Assembly: GCF_000935045.1 (NCBI RefSeq)
Contig: NZ_JYKS01000012.1
Location: 1-64,000 of the forward strand
DNA: 64,000 nucleotides
DNA from: Pseudomonas sp. 10-1B
GTDB lineage: Bacteria > Pseudomonadota > Gammaproteobacteria > Pseudomonadales > Pseudomonadaceae
Direction: 5' to 3'
A program made the position numbers and the translations under genes. The notes beneath the pieces were generated by a model, which was not told the origin of the DNA, did not search any database, and worked only from the letters and a program-made list of their open reading frames with translations. Below are positions 25,430 through 35,409 of the stretch, piece after piece. Numbering within the stretch: the first letter of the stretch is position 1; every line of letters starts with the position of its first letter.

Positions 25430-26340
25430 AGCCGATGATTCCAGCCCTGTTGCTGTTGGCCGTGGGCAATACCCAGGCTGCCCCGATCGTCATGGAGGAC
25501 CAGTCGCAGCTGAAAGTGCCCGGTGTGCAGGCTGTGCCGCAGTTCGTGCCGCCAGCGGAAAGCGACTTGCCCGACAACGCCTTTGGCAAGATGGTGCGTG
25601 AGGGCCATGCCTTGTTCGTCGACACCCGCCGGCTGATGCCCGAGGCCGTGGGCAATGGCATGAACTGCAGCAACTGCCACCTCGACCAGGGGCGGCTGGC
25701 GCATTCCGCACCGATGTGGGGCGCGTACCCGATGTACCCGGCGTACCGCAAGAAAAACGACAAGGTCAATACCTACGCCGAGCGCATCCAGGGCTGTTTC
25801 CAATTCAGCATGAACGGCAAGCCGCCTGCCGCCGACAGCCCGCAGATGACGGCGCTGGCGGTGTATTCCTACTGGCTGTCGACCAAGGCACCGAGCGGCG
25901 TGGAAATGGCCGGGCGCGGCTACCCGGAGGTGCCGCAGCCCAAGGGCGGCTATGACTTCAAGCGCGGCCAGCAGGTATACCGGGAGCAATGTGGGATCTG
26001 CCATGGCGATAATGGCGAAGGGCAAAAAGTAGCTGGCGAGTATGTGATGCCGCCGCTGTGGGGCAAGGACAGCTACAACTGGGGTGCCGGGATGCACCGC
26101 ATCAACACGGCGGCGTCGTTCATCAAGTACAACATGCCGCTGGGCAAGCCGGGCAGCCTGAGCGATCAGCAGGCCTGGGACGTGGCTGCGTGGATCAACC
26201 GTCATGAGCGGCCGCAGGACCCGCGCCTGGTGGAGGGTTCCATCGAAAAGACGCGGGTGAAGTTCCATGCCAATGATGGTGTGAACCTGTATGGGCAGGA
26301 GGTGGATGGGGTGCTGATCGGGCAGGGCACCGGTAGTTGA
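25426..26340 (+). CDS. tsdA: TsdA-like di-heme thiosulfate dehydrogenase
   Basis: A 304-residue periplasmic di-heme cytochrome c with a signal peptide. Heme sites are CSNCH (about residue 80) and CGICH. Between them, RIQGCFQFSMNGK contains the Cys expected to be the unusual axial ligand of the active-site heme in TsdA. LWGKDSYNWGAGMHR and KYNMPLG also match that family. TsdA oxidises two thiosulfates to tetrathionate or works in reverse. The four-base overlap with the c4 gene supports a TsdBA pair. Substrate assignment is by resemblance only. Confidence 0.8.
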   Translation: MKPMIPALLLLAVGNTQAAPIVMEDQSQLKVPGVQAVPQFVPPAESDLPDNAFGKMVREGHALFVDTRRLMPEAVGNGMNCSNCHLDQGRLAHSAPMWGAYPMYPAYRKKNDKVNTYAERIQGCFQFSMNGKPPAADSPQMTALAVYSYWLSTKAPSGVEMAGRGYPEVPQPKGGYDFKRGQQVYREQCGICHGDNGEGQKVAGEYVMPPLWGKDSYNWGAGMHRINTAASFIKYNMPLGKPGSLSDQQAWDVAAWINRHERPQDPRLVEGSIEKTRVKFHANDGVNLYGQEVDGVLIGQGTGS

Positions 26341-26341
26341 T

Positions 26342-26456
26342 TGCCTGCCAGGGCCCTATCGCCGGCAAGCCAGCTCCCACAGGTACCGCGCAGAATTCAG
26401 GAATTGCGCGATCCCTGTGGGAGCTGGCTTGCCGGCGATAGGGCCGCTGCAGGCAG
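26342..26456. repeat. REP pair (REPIN)
   Basis: Inverted arms GGCCCTATCGCCGGCAAGCC and complement around a spacer, with TGCCTGC/GCAGGCA flanks. It begins just after the tsdA-like stop and could act as its 3' end structure. Confidence 0.85.
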
Positions 26457-26638
26457 CCGTGATCAGCTGTCATCCAATGGTCATGTATGACCGTAATATT
26501 TACGATCCCCCGGAACTAACTACACTGGGTTATCTCTATCATCCCACCGGTCGGCCTCAGGCGGGGGCATTGTAAGGTGACTGCCGCCTGATTAGACTGC
26601 GCCGAATCCCACAGGCCTAGCCTTTTGTAAGGACGTAT

Positions 26639-27478
26639 ATGATCAAAAAATGCTTGTTCCCGGCAGCCGGTTACGGCACCCGCTTCCTGCCCGCTACCAA
26701 AGCCATGCCCAAGGAAATGCTGCCGGTGGTCAACAAGCCACTGATCCAGTATGGCGTTGAAGAGGCACTGGATGCCGGTCTGAACGAGATCTCCATCGTG
26801 ACCGGGCGTGGCAAGCGTGCCCTGGAAGACCACTTCGACATCAGCTACGAGCTGGAAACTCAGATCAAGGGCACCGACAAGGAAAAATACCTGGTTGGTA
26901 TCCGTCGCCTGCTCGACGAGTGTTCGTTCTCCTACACTCGCCAGACCGAAATGAAAGGCCTGGGCCACGCCATCCTCACTGGTCGCCCGCTGATCGGCGA
27001 CGAGCCGTTCGCCGTGGTGCTGGCGGACGACCTGTGCGTCAACCCGGAAGGTGACGGCGTGCTGACCCAGATGGTCAAGCTGTACAATCAGTTCCGCTGC
27101 TCGATCGTCGCCATTCAGGAAGTCGACCCGCAGGAAACCAACAAGTATGGCGTGATCGCCGGCGACATGATCCGTGACGACATTTTCCGCGTCACCAACA
27201 TGGTCGAGAAGCCCAAGCCCGAAGACGCCCCGTCGAACCTGGCGATCATCGGCCGCTACATCCTGACCCCGGACATCTTCGACATCATTGCCAGCACCGA
27301 GCCGGGCAAGGGTGGCGAGATCCAGATCACCGACGCGCTGATGCAACAGGCGCAGAACGGCTGCGTGATCGCCTACAAGTTCAAGGGCAAGCGTTTCGAC
27401 TGCGGTGGCGCCGAAGGCTACATCGACGCGACCAACTTCTGCTTCGAGAACTACTACAAGACCGGCAAGGCTTACTGA
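26639..27478 (+). CDS. galU: UTP-glucose-1-phosphate uridylyltransferase GalU
   Basis: A 279-residue enzyme making UDP-glucose from UTP and glucose-1-phosphate for LPS, exopolysaccharide and trehalose synthesis. The nucleotide-binding motif AAGYGTRFLPATKAMPKEMLP is split by nothing; VLADDLC holds the metal-binding Asp and GKGGEIQITDA and CGGAEGYIDA are intact. The length is standard. TAAGGACGTATAT precedes the ATG and a strong terminator follows. Confidence 0.96.
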   Translation: MIKKCLFPAAGYGTRFLPATKAMPKEMLPVVNKPLIQYGVEEALDAGLNEISIVTGRGKRALEDHFDISYELETQIKGTDKEKYLVGIRRLLDECSFSYTRQTEMKGLGHAILTGRPLIGDEPFAVVLADDLCVNPEGDGVLTQMVKLYNQFRCSIVAIQEVDPQETNKYGVIAGDMIRDDIFRVTNMVEKPKPEDAPSNLAIIGRYILTPDIFDIIASTEPGKGGEIQITDALMQQAQNGCVIAYKFKGKRFDCGGAEGYIDATNFCFENYYKTGKAY

Positions 27479-27495
27479 TAAGTCCTGCTGGCCTG

Positions 27496-27525
27496 AAAGC
27501 CACCCCTCCGGGTGGCTTTTTTGTT
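27496..27525 (+). terminator. Terminator of galU
   Basis: AAGCCACCC, a CTCC loop and GGGTGGCTT form a perfect 9-bp hairpin, followed by TTTTTTGTTT, 18 bp past the galU stop. Confidence 0.9.
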
Positions 27526-27575
27526 TGCGGCGGCTGACGGCGTTATGCTGGGCGCCTGCCTAGGAGACTGAATAC

Positions 27576-28931
27576 ATGGCCTACGATTTTGATCTGTTCG
27601 TGATTGGCGCCGGGTCCGGCGGTGTGCGCGCGGCGCGGTTCGCCGCCGGCTTCGGCGCAAAAGTGGCAGTGGCCGAGAGCCGCTACCTGGGCGGTACCTG
27701 CGTCAACGTCGGCTGCGTGCCGAAAAAACTGCTGGTCTATGGCGCGCACGTCGCCGACGAGCTGGAGCAGGCCGCAGGTTTCGGCTGGACCCTGGAAGAA
27801 GGGCATTTCGACTGGGGTACCCTGATCGCCAACAAGAACCGGGAAATCGAACGCCTGAACGGCATCTACCGCAACCTGCTGGTCAATAGCGGCGTCACCC
27901 TGCTGCAGGGGCATGCACGTCTGACCGGTGCCAATGAAGTGGAAGTGGAAGGCCAGCGCTACACCGCCGAGCACATCCTCATCGCCACCGGTGGCTGGCC
28001 GCAGGTGCCGGATATCCCGGGCAAGGAACTGGCCATCACCTCCAACGAAGCCTTCTACCTCAAGGCCCTGCCACGCCGGGTGCTGGTGGTGGGCGGTGGC
28101 TATATCGCCGTCGAGTTCGCCGGCATCTTCCAGGGCCTGGGGGCCGATACCACGCTGCTTTACCGTGGCGATCTGTTCCTGCGCGGCTTCGACGGCTCGG
28201 TGCGCACGCACCTGAAGGAAGAACTGGAAAAGCGCGGCCTGAACCTGCAGTTCAATGCAGATATCCAGCGTATCGACAAGCTCGATGACGGCAGCCTCAA
28301 AGCCACCCTCAAGGATGGCCGCGAGCTGGTTGCCGATTGCGTGTTCTACGCCACCGGCCGGCGTCCGATGCTGGACAACCTGGGCCTGGAAAACACCGGT
28401 GTAGAGCTGGATGCGCGCGGTTACATTCGCGTTGACCCGCAATACCAGACCACCGCCCCATCGATCCTGGCCATTGGCGACGTGATCGGCCGCGTGCAGC
28501 TAACCCCGGTGGCCCTGGCCGAAGGCATGGCCGTGGCGCGGCGCTTGTTCAAGCCCGAGCAATACCGCCCGGTGGATTACCAGAACATCCCCACTGCGGT
28601 GTTCAGCCAGCCGCCCATCGGCACCGTTGGCCTGACCGAGGAGCAGGCGCTGGAGGCCGGGCACAAGGTGCAGGTCTTCGAAAGCCGCTTCCGTGCCATG
28701 AAGCTGACCCTGACCGATATCCAGGAAAAGACCCTGATGAAGCTGGTGGTCGATGCCGAGACCGATAAGGTGCTGGGTTGCCACATGGTCGGCCCTGACG
28801 CCGGCGAGATCATCCAGGGCTTGGGCATTGCCCTGAAGGCCGGCGCGACCAAGCAGCAGTTCGACGAAACCATCGGCGTGCACCCGACGGCGGCCGAAGA
28901 GTTCGTCACCATGCGTACTGTCACCCGCTGA
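27576..28931 (+). CDS. gor: Glutathione-disulfide reductase Gor
   Basis: A 451-residue FAD-dependent disulfide reductase that regenerates glutathione with NADPH. It has the FAD motif [12 protein letters not shown], the redox-active pair [13 protein letters not shown], the NADPH motif [17 protein letters not shown] loop ILAIGDVI and the C-terminal HPTAAEE with the catalytic His-Glu. TAGGAGACTGAATAC precedes the ATG. Confidence 0.95.
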   Translation: MAYDFDLFVIGAGSGGVRAARFAAGFGAKVAVAESRYLGGTCVNVGCVPKKLLVYGAHVADELEQAAGFGWTLEEGHFDWGTLIANKNREIERLNGIYRNLLVNSGVTLLQGHARLTGANEVEVEGQRYTAEHILIATGGWPQVPDIPGKELAITSNEAFYLKALPRRVLVVGGGYIAVEFAGIFQGLGADTTLLYRGDLFLRGFDGSVRTHLKEELEKRGLNLQFNADIQRIDKLDDGSLKATLKDGRELVADCVFYATGRRPMLDNLGLENTGVELDARGYIRVDPQYQTTAPSILAIGDVIGRVQLTPVALAEGMAVARRLFKPEQYRPVDYQNIPTAVFSQPPIGTVGLTEEQALEAGHKVQVFESRFRAMKLTLTDIQEKTLMKLVVDAETDKVLGCHMVGPDAGEIIQGLGIALKAGATKQQFDETIGVHPTAAEEFVTMRTVTR

Positions 28932-28938
28932 TGCCACT

Positions 28939-29032
28939 GGCCGCATCGCCGGCAAGCCAGCTCCCACAGGTACAGCACAGGTCTCTGGCCATGTGCTGTA
29001 CCTGTGGGAGCTGGCTTGCCGGCGATGAGGCC
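28939..29032. repeat. REP pair (REPIN)
   Basis: Two inverted arms (CGCCGGCAAGCCAGCTCCCA and complement) around a spacer that itself pairs (GTACAGCACA/TGTGCTGTAC). It starts seven bases after the gor stop. Confidence 0.88.
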
Positions 29033-29199
29033 CTTGAATGTTGCGCAATCCTTTGCTCAGCCCATTCCCTTCTATTAATAAACCCCGGTTATAGCCAAAA
29101 CCAATCACAAGCATGAGCTTTGCCAATGAGCCTTTAGTGGGATGAACGGTTAGGATTCTCTCCGTCAACTGATTTCAACCCCATGAAGGAGCGTCTCTC

Positions 29200-29763
29200 A
29201 TGCCTATCATCAACAGCCAGGTCAAACCGTTCAACGCCACCGCCTACCACAAGGGCGAGTTCGTCCAGGTCAGCGAAGCCGACCTGAAAGGCAAGTGGTC
29301 TGTCGTGTTCTTCTACCCGGCCGACTTCACCTTCGTCTGCCCGACCGAACTGGGTGACCTTGCTGACAACTACGCCGAGTTCCAGAAGCTGGGCGTGGAA
29401 ATCTACGGCGTGTCCACCGACACCCACTTCACCCACAAAGCCTGGCACGACACTTCGGACACCATCGGCAAGATCGAATACCCGCTGATCGGTGACCCGA
29501 CCCACATCATCTCGCGCAACTTCGACGTGCTGATCGAAGAAGCCGGCCTGGCCGACCGCGGTACCTTCGTGATCAACCCAGAAGGCCAGATCAAGATCGT
29601 CGAACTGAACGACGGTGGTGTAGGCCGCGATGCTGCCGAGCTGCTGCGTAAAGTGAAGGCTGCCCAGTACGTTGCCGCTCACCCAGGCGAAGTTTGCCCG
29701 GCCAAGTGGAAAGAAGGCGAAGCCACTCTGGCGCCATCCCTGGACCTGGTCGGCAAGATCTAA
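29200..29763 (+). CDS. ahpC: Alkyl hydroperoxide reductase AhpC
   Basis: A 187-residue two-cysteine peroxiredoxin. The peroxidatic Cys 47 is in [10 protein letters not shown] and the resolving Cys 166 in GEVCPAKW. It reduces hydrogen peroxide and organic peroxides and is recycled by AhpF, encoded next. GAAGGAGCGTCTCTC precedes the ATG. I could not place a convincing OxyR site upstream. Confidence 0.96.
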   Translation: MPIINSQVKPFNATAYHKGEFVQVSEADLKGKWSVVFFYPADFTFVCPTELGDLADNYAEFQKLGVEIYGVSTDTHFTHKAWHDTSDTIGKIEYPLIGDPTHIISRNFDVLIEEAGLADRGTFVINPEGQIKIVELNDGGVGRDAAELLRKVKAAQYVAAHPGEVCPAKWKEGEATLAPSLDLVGKI

Positions 29764-29823
29764 GTCCATGTGCAAGTCGCGGGCGGTGGACAGCCGCCAA
29801 AGCTGAAGTACCTACCGCCCCGT

Positions 29824-29858
29824 AAAAACGCCCGGGCGACCTCGCCTGGGCGTTTTTG
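29824..29858 (+). terminator. Terminator between ahpC and ahpF
   Basis: AAAAACGCCC and GGGCGTTTTT form the base of a long hairpin whose inner part (GGGCG/CGCCT) also pairs, ending in a T run. It should attenuate read-through, so ahpF is expected at a lower level than ahpC. Confidence 0.85.
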
Positions 29859-29889
29859 TATCCGAGTTTTGAAAAAGGAATCGCCCCGT

Positions 29890-31452
29890 ATGTTGGACGC
29901 CACGCTTAAATCGCAACTGAAAACCTACCTGGAGCGGGTCACCCAGCCGATCGAGATCGTTGCTTCCCTCGACGACGGCGCGAAGTCCCGCGAATTGCAC
30001 GACCTGCTGGTGGAAATCGCCGGCCTGTCGAACCTCATTACCCTGCGCGCGGATGGTGATGACGCCCGTCGTCCATCGTTCTCGCTCAACCGCCCGAATG
30101 GCGAGATCAGCCTGCGTTTCGCCGGCATCCCCATGGGCCACGAATTCACCTCGCTGGTGCTTGCGCTGTTGCAAGTCGGTGGCCACCCGAGCAAGGCCAG
30201 TGCCGAAGTGATCGAGCAGATCCAGGCGCTGGAAGGCGAATTCACCTTCGAAACCTACTTCTCGCTGTCGTGCCAGAACTGCCCGGACGTGGTCCAGGCG
30301 CTGAACCTGATGGCGGTACTCAACCCCAACGTGCGCCACGTGGCCATTGATGGTGCGCTGTTCCAGGCTGAAGTCGAATCGCGCAAGATCATGGCGGTGC
30401 CGAGCATCTACCTGAACGGCGAAGTGTTCGGCCAGGGCCGCATGGGCCTGGAGGAAATCCTCGGCAAGATCGACACCAACGCCGGTGCCCGCCAGGCCGA
30501 GAAGATCAACGCCAAGGGCGCCTTCGATGTGCTGGTGGTCGGTGGTGGCCCCGCCGGCGCCGCGGCCGCCATCTACGCTGCGCGTAAAGGCATTCGCACC
30601 GGTGTCGCTGCCGAGCGCTTCGGCGGTCAGGTACTCGATACCCTGGCCATCGAGAACTTCATCTCGGTACAGGAAACCGAAGGGCCGAAGCTGGCCACGG
30701 CGCTGGAAGAACACGTCAAGCAGTACGACGTCGACATCATGAACCTGCAGCGCGGCGAAGCGCTGATTCCGGCCACCGATGGCGGCCTGCACGAAGTGCG
30801 CCTGGCCGGCGGTGCCTCGCTCAAGGCCAAGACCGTGATCCTGGCCACCGGTGCCCGCTGGCGCGAAATGAACGTGCCGGGCGAACAGGAATACCGCGCC
30901 CGTGGCGTGGCTTACTGCCCACACTGTGACGGCCCGCTGTTCAAGGGCAAGCGCGTGGCGGTGATCGGCGGTGGCAACTCGGGCGTGGAAGCGGCCATCG
31001 ACCTGGCCGGCATCGTTGCTCAGGTGACGCTGATCGAGTTCGACAGCCAACTGCGGGCCGATGCGGTGTTGCAGCGCAAGCTGCACAGCCTGCCGAACGT
31101 GAAAGTGATCACCAGTGCACTGACCACCGAGGTGCTGGGCAATGGCGAGAAAGTGACCGGCCTGCGCTACCAGGACCGCACCACGGACCAGCAGCACGAG
31201 GTGGCGCTGGAAGGCATCTTCGTGCAGATCGGCCTGTTGCCGAACACCGACTGGCTGAAGGGTACCGTCGAGCTGTCGCCACGTGGCGAGATCATCGTCG
31301 ACGCCAAGGGCCAGACCAGCATCCCGGGTGTGTTTGCGGCGGGTGACGTGACCACCGTGCCGTACAAGCAGATCGTGATTGCGGTGGGTGAGGGGGCCAA
31401 GGCTTCGCTGGCGGCCTTCGACCACCTGATTCGCACTTCGGCGCCGGCGTAA
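29890..31452 (+). CDS. ahpF: Alkyl hydroperoxide reductase subunit AhpF
   Basis: A 520-residue flavoprotein that passes electrons from NADH to AhpC. The N-terminal tandem thioredoxin domain has SCQNCPD; the C-terminal thioredoxin-reductase part has FAD motif [16 protein letters not shown], active site CPHCDGP and NADH motif [14 protein letters not shown]. The start at 29890 has AAGGAATCGCCCCGT before it; a longer frame upstream spans the terminator and is not used. Confidence 0.96.
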   Translation: MLDATLKSQLKTYLERVTQPIEIVASLDDGAKSRELHDLLVEIAGLSNLITLRADGDDARRPSFSLNRPNGEISLRFAGIPMGHEFTSLVLALLQVGGHPSKASAEVIEQIQALEGEFTFETYFSLSCQNCPDVVQALNLMAVLNPNVRHVAIDGALFQAEVESRKIMAVPSIYLNGEVFGQGRMGLEEILGKIDTNAGARQAEKINAKGAFDVLVVGGGPAGAAAAIYAARKGIRTGVAAERFGGQVLDTLAIENFISVQETEGPKLATALEEHVKQYDVDIMNLQRGEALIPATDGGLHEVRLAGGASLKAKTVILATGARWREMNVPGEQEYRARGVAYCPHCDGPLFKGKRVAVIGGGNSGVEAAIDLAGIVAQVTLIEFDSQLRADAVLQRKLHSLPNVKVITSALTTEVLGNGEKVTGLRYQDRTTDQQHEVALEGIFVQIGLLPNTDWLKGTVELSPRGEIIVDAKGQTSIPGVFAAGDVTTVPYKQIVIAVGEGAKASLAAFDHLIRTSAPA

Positions 31453-31461
31453 GCCTGTATC

Positions 31462-31557
31462 GGCCCTTTCGCGGCTAAAGCCGCTCCTACAACGAACTGC
31501 ACAGGTTTTGAAAGCTGTGCAGTTCGTTGTAGGAGCGGCTTTAGCCGCGAAAGGGCC
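31462..31557. repeat. Perfect 43-bp palindrome of a distinct REP type
   Basis: Arms 31462-31504 and 31515-31557 are exact reverse complements, with a ten-base spacer (GTTTTGAAAG). The core is CGCGGCTAAAGCCGCTCCTA, unlike the other REPs here. It begins nine bases after the ahpF stop and would form a very stable hairpin in the transcript. Confidence 0.92.
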
Positions 31558-31622
31558 AGCACAAGCAAAGCACCAACCTGAAGGTGTCTATGCTTACGGC
31601 AGACCCTTCAGGAATCACCTTC

Positions 31623-31811
31623 ATGACCCTGATCAGCCGCGAACCCTGGTGGCTAGTCCCGCCAAAGCCCGGGCAGACAGAGCAGGACCTGCACTGGGGC
31701 TACCTGGAAATCTACGCTGACGGCCGCACGGTGTTCGTCGACCAGCGCCCCAGTGACCGGGAGCTGGCCGAGCGCAAGAGCTGTCGCAACTTCCCCGACC
31801 CCGAGCCGTGA
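31623..31811 (+). CDS. Small hypothetical protein
   Basis: A 62-residue protein (MTLISREPWWLVPPKPGQTE...) with a Trp/Pro-rich start and a YLEIYADGRTVFVDQRPSDR beta-hairpin-like centre. AGGAATCACCTTC precedes the ATG. No family recognised. It converges on the yceH-like gene with four bases between the stops. Confidence 0.55.
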   Translation: MTLISREPWWLVPPKPGQTEQDLHWGYLEIYADGRTVFVDQRPSDRELAERKSCRNFPDPEP

Positions 31812-31815
31812 TGGC

Positions 31816-32463
31816 TTAGCCTTCCAGCTCGGCCAGGCGTGCCTCCAGGGCTGCGATACGGGCTTCCAGGGCTTCGATTCGTTCCTCCGATACATTGCCG
31901 CCACTGCTGCGGGCGCCACCTTCCTGCTGCCGTGCGGCCAGGATTGCCTCGATTTCTGCTGGGTCGCCCAGGGCGTGGGTGTAGCGGTCCTCACGCTGGC
32001 CAGCCTGGCGTGGCAGGTGCAGGGCCAGGCCGCGCGAGATCAGGCGCTCCAGCTGGTGCTGGATCTGCTCGGTGTCGTCGAAGTCGTGCAGGCGGTTGCT
32101 GCGGGTCAGCAGTTCGTTGAGGGTTTGTGGCCCGCGCAGGAACATCAGGCCCATCAGCACCAGTTGCGCTGGCACCAGCTCCAGGGCCTTGTCCACCCGC
32201 TGTTCCCAGCGATCGGCGCGGCTGCCCATCTGCAGGCGGGTCATGTCCTGCCCTTCGAGGGCGCGCAAGGCCTGACCGACCTGGCCTTGGGTAAGGTTCA
32301 TCACCGGCTCGCGGCTGGTCTTCTGGTTGCAGGCCAGGACCAGGGCGTTGAGGGTCAGCGGGTAGCTTTCCGGGCTGGTGGCCTGCTTCTCGATCAACGA
32401 GCCGAGAATGCGGATCTCGATGCTGTTGAAGCGGCCTTCACCTGCGGTTTCGTGTTCTGACAT
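31816..32463 (-). CDS. YceH family protein (DUF480)
   Basis: A 215-residue protein matching Yce[57 protein letters not shown]. It is built of two winged-helix domains and ends in a coiled coil ([20 protein letters not shown]). The function is unproven; a DNA-binding or regulatory role is likely from the fold. Confidence 0.88.
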   Translation of the reverse strand: MSEHETAGEGRFNSIEIRILGSLIEKQATSPESYPLTLNALVLACNQKTSREPVMNLTQGQVGQALRALEGQDMTRLQMGSRADRWEQRVDKALELVPAQLVLMGLMFLRGPQTLNELLTRSNRLHDFDDTEQIQHQLERLISRGLALHLPRQAGQREDRYTHALGDPAEIEAILAARQQEGGARSSGGNVSEERIEALEARIAALEARLAELEG

Positions 32464-32530
32464 GGCCCTGTCTCATTGCTGGGGAAAGGCCACTAGCCTA
32501 GGTAAAGCGCCTGGCTTAAGCAATCGCTGG

Positions 32531-32730
32531 CAGCATCGCCGGCAAGCCGGCCCCCACAGGGATAGCACCAACCTGGCGGTCTGCGCTGTACCTGTGGGAG
32601 CAACTGTCTTGTATTGCCTGGACTGGCCTCATCGCCGGCAAGCCAGCTCCCACAGGTACTGCACAGGGCTTGAGGCCCATGCGCTCGAGGTGGGAGCTGG
32701 CTTGCCGGCGATGGGCCGCAAGCGGCCCTG
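32531..32730. repeat. Two adjacent REP pairs joined by an extended tail
   Basis: One REP pair (32533-32603), then the tail GAGCAACTGTCTTGTATTGC leading into a second pair that ends with GGGCCGCAAGCGGCCC. The tail is the same as in the element at 45329-45464. It lies between the yceH-like gene and sstT. Confidence 0.85.
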
Positions 32731-32736
32731 ACAATC

Positions 32737-33948
32737 TCAACCGTTACGCCGCTCTTCGGCCTGGCACGCCGCTGCGGTAAACAACACATCGGTCGACGAA
32801 TTCAGCGCCGTCTCGGCCGAGTCCTGCAGTACCCCGATGATGAAGCCCACCGCCACCACCTGCATGGCAATCTCGCTGGGGATGCCGAACAGGCTGCACG
32901 CCAGCGGAATCAGCAGTAGCGAGCCCCCGGCTACACCCGAAGCGCCGCAGGCGCATACCGCGGCCACCACGCTCAGTAGCACTGCCGTCGGCAGGTCCAC
33001 CGGGATACCCAGGGTATGCACTGCCGCCAGGGTCAGCACGGTAATGGTGATGGCTGCACCGGCCATGTTGATGGTCGCGCCCAGTGGGATCGACACCGAG
33101 TAGGTGTCTTCATGCAGGCCAAGGCGCTCCGACAGCGCCAGGTTGACCGGGATGTTGGCCGCCGAGCTGCGGGTGAAGAACGCGGTGATGCCACTTTCGC
33201 GCAGGCACAGCAGGGTCAGCGGGTAAGGGTTGCGGCGGATTTTCCAGAACACGATCAGCGGGTTCATCACCAGCGCCACGAACAGCATGCAGCCGATCAG
33301 CACCGCCAGCAGGTGCAGGTAGCCAAGCAGGGCGTCCAGGCCCGACTGGGCGAGGGTGGCGCTGACCAGGCCGAAGATGCCCAGCGGGGCGAAGCGGATG
33401 ACCACGCGCACGATCAGGGTCACGCCGTTGGACAGGTCGTCGACCACGGCGCGAGTGGTTTCGCCAGCGTGCCGCAAGGCCACGCCCAAGCCGATGGCCC
33501 AGGTCAGGATACCGATGAAGTTAGCGTTCAGCAGGGCATTTATCGGGTTGTCCACGGCGCTCAGCACCAGGTTCTGCAACACTTCGGCAATACCACCCGG
33601 CGCGCTGAGCGTGGCCTCGCCCGTACTCAGGGCCAGGGTCGAAGGGAACAGCATGCTGGCGACCACAGCCACCACCGACGCGGCGAAGGTACCCAGCAGG
33701 TACAGCCAGAGGATCGGGCGGATGTGGGTTTCCTGGCCGTGGCGGTGGTTGGCGATCGAGGCCATGACCAGGATGAACACCAGCACGGGCGCTACCGCCT
33801 TGAGGGCGCTGACGAACACCTTGCCGAGGAAGGCCAGGTCGCGGGCGATGGCGGGTGCGAGCAGGGCCAGGGCGATACCGGCGAGCAGGCCGATGACGAT
33901 CTGCGTCACCAGGCTGGTGCGGTTGAGGAAGCGGAGGACGGGGGTCAT
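32737..33948 (-). CDS. sstT: Sodium/serine-threonine symporter SstT
   Basis: A 403-residue inner-membrane carrier of the dicarboxylate/amino acid:cation symporter family. About eight helices, the family hairpin [14 protein letters not shown], and [20 protein letters not shown] with the cation-binding NMAG motif are present. The sequence matches SstT, which takes up serine and threonine with sodium. Confidence 0.92.
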   Translation of the reverse strand: MTPVLRFLNRTSLVTQIVIGLLAGIALALLAPAIARDLAFLGKVFVSALKAVAPVLVFILVMASIANHRHGQETHIRPILWLYLLGTFAASVVAVVASMLFPSTLALSTGEATLSAPGGIAEVLQNLVLSAVDNPINALLNANFIGILTWAIGLGVALRHAGETTRAVVDDLSNGVTLIVRVVIRFAPLGIFGLVSATLAQSGLDALLGYLHLLAVLIGCMLFVALVMNPLIVFWKIRRNPYPLTLLCLRESGITAFFTRSSAANIPVNLALSERLGLHEDTYSVSIPLGATINMAGAAITITVLTLAAVHTLGIPVDLPTAVLLSVVAAVCACGASGVAGGSLLLIPLACSLFGIPSEIAMQVVAVGFIIGVLQDSAETALNSSTDVLFTAAACQAEERRNG

Positions 33949-34013
33949 GTGCAGCGATATCCCAGCATTTTCAGAAAGGGCGCGACTTTACCATAGACCT
34001 ATGTTGGGCAGGG

Positions 34014-34110
34014 CCGGCCTCTTCGCGGGCATGCCCGCTCCCACCTCGACCGCATAGGCCTCAAGCTCTGTGCAGTACCTGTGGGAGCGGGCGTGCCCGC
34101 GAAGAGGCCG
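34014..34110. repeat. REP pair (GCGGGC type)
   Basis: Inverted arms GGCCTCTTCGCGGGCATGCC and complement around a spacer that includes TCCCACCTCGACCGCATAGG. It lies between the sstT promoter region and the end of the LysR gene. Confidence 0.85.
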
Positions 34111-34116
34111 CCACGG

Positions 34117-35010
34117 TCACCAATGAAACAACTCCCGCCGCGCCCCTTCGGTAATCGCCACGATGCCCGGGTGCTTGACCTTGCGCTCCACCGAAATGGC
34201 GTAGAACGACTCATGCACGGCCTCGGTCTGGCCAATCAACTGCACGCCATATTGGCGGCACACTTCTTCGGCGATCACGCTGGGGGCAACGAATATGCCG
34301 CTGCCTGACTGCCCGAACGCCTGCATCAAGGCGCTGTCATCGAACTCGCCAACGATCCGTGGCTGCACCTGTTGCTCGCCCAGCCAGCGCAGCAAGCGGC
34401 TGCGCACCACGGTTTCCTGGCCGGGAATCAGCAGTGGCGCGTCCTGCAGGCAGGCAGGGAAGGGGCCCTTGTGAAGCTGTGCCAATGTTGGGGTAGCAAA
34501 GAAGCTCAGCCCGCATTCGCCGAGTTTCTGGCTGTAGCCCTTGATGTCCAGGTGGCTGGGCATGGGGCTGTCGGAAATGACCAGGTCCAGGCGCTGGATC
34601 GCCAGATCGCCCAGCAATCGCTCCAGTTTGTCTTCGCGGCAGTTGATGCGCAGCACGTCTTCCAGCTCCATGGTTGGCGCCAGCAGGCGGTAGACGATGG
34701 ACTTGGGCACCACGTCGGCCACCCCCACGCGGAACAGGATCTGCCCCTGCGGGCCGGCACGCAGCATGGCTTCCAGTTCGCCACCGAGCTGGAACATCTG
34801 CTCGGCATAGATCAGCGCCTGGCGCCCGGTTTCGGTCAGCTCCAGTTGCCGCCCCACGCGCTGGAACAGCTCAAGGCCGTAGGTCTGCTCGAACAGGCTG
34901 ATCTGCCCACTGATGGTTTGCGGTGTCAGGTTCAACTGCTGGCTGGCACGGGCGATGCTGCCGGTCTTGGCCACGGCCCAGAAGTAATGCAATTGCCGAT
35001 AGTTGAGCAT
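34117..35010 (-). CDS. nhaR: LysR-type regulator, NhaR-like
   Basis: A 297-residue LysR-family regulator. The N-terminal helix-turn-helix reads LNYRQLHYFWAVAKTGSIAR, ASQQLNLTPQTISGQISLFE, which is the NhaR form. The C-terminal effector domain follows (LLIPGQETVVRSRLLRWL). NhaR activates sodium/proton antiporter genes in E. coli; no nhaA is adjacent here, so the target is unknown. The start at 35010 gives the standard NhaR length. Confidence 0.8.
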   Translation of the reverse strand: MLNYRQLHYFWAVAKTGSIARASQQLNLTPQTISGQISLFEQTYGLELFQRVGRQLELTETGRQALIYAEQMFQLGGELEAMLRAGPQGQILFRVGVADVVPKSIVYRLLAPTMELEDVLRINCREDKLERLLGDLAIQRLDLVISDSPMPSHLDIKGYSQKLGECGLSFFATPTLAQLHKGPFPACLQDAPLLIPGQETVVRSRLLRWLGEQQVQPRIVGEFDDSALMQAFGQSGSGIFVAPSVIAEEVCRQYGVQLIGQTEAVHESFYAISVERKVKHPGIVAITEGARRELFHW

Positions 35011-35144
35011 CGGTTTTTTCCCGATTCGTAAAAACCGAAGTATAAGCGTTGGAAATGCGAATTTTCCTGATGTATTGCCGTCTCTAGAATGCCACTCCAT
35101 CAGGCGCGCTATGCGCCGCCGGCACATCGACAAGCGAGGAATCC

Positions 35145-35381
35145 ATGCTGCACTTGAAATCCATCGGTACGCCGCTGGTATTGGCCCTGGCCCTGTTCAC
35201 CCTGGCGGGGTGCGACCAGGCCGAAAAATCCGCCCAGCAGATGCTCGACCAGGCCGCGCAATCGGCCAAGCAGGCCATCGACGACACCAACAAGGCTGCC
35301 CAGCAGGCCTTGAGCGAGGCCCTCGGCAGCGAAGGGCGCAAGCCCGAGGGCGCCGACAAGAAAGACACCCAGGAAATCTGA
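35145..35381 (+). CDS. Small Ala/Gln-rich lipoprotein
   Basis: A 78-residue lipoprotein with signal MLHLKSIGTPLVLALALFTL and lipobox LAGC (Cys 23). The mature part is a single predicted amphipathic helix with Ala-Gln heptads (AQQMLDQAAQSAKQAIDDTN) and a charged tail. It is 28 bp before the TerC gene and may be co-transcribed with it. Function unknown. Confidence 0.7.
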   Translation: MLHLKSIGTPLVLALALFTLAGCDQAEKSAQQMLDQAAQSAKQAIDDTNKAAQQALSEALGSEGRKPEGADKKDTQEI

Positions 35382-35409
35382 CCCCAACCGCCGCTGCAGG
35401 ATTTAACCA

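Noticed and set aside
29812..31425. 537-codon minus-strand open frame
   Set aside because: Antisense to ahpF. Composition is Val/Gln/His/Gly-rich without motifs, as expected for a shadow frame.
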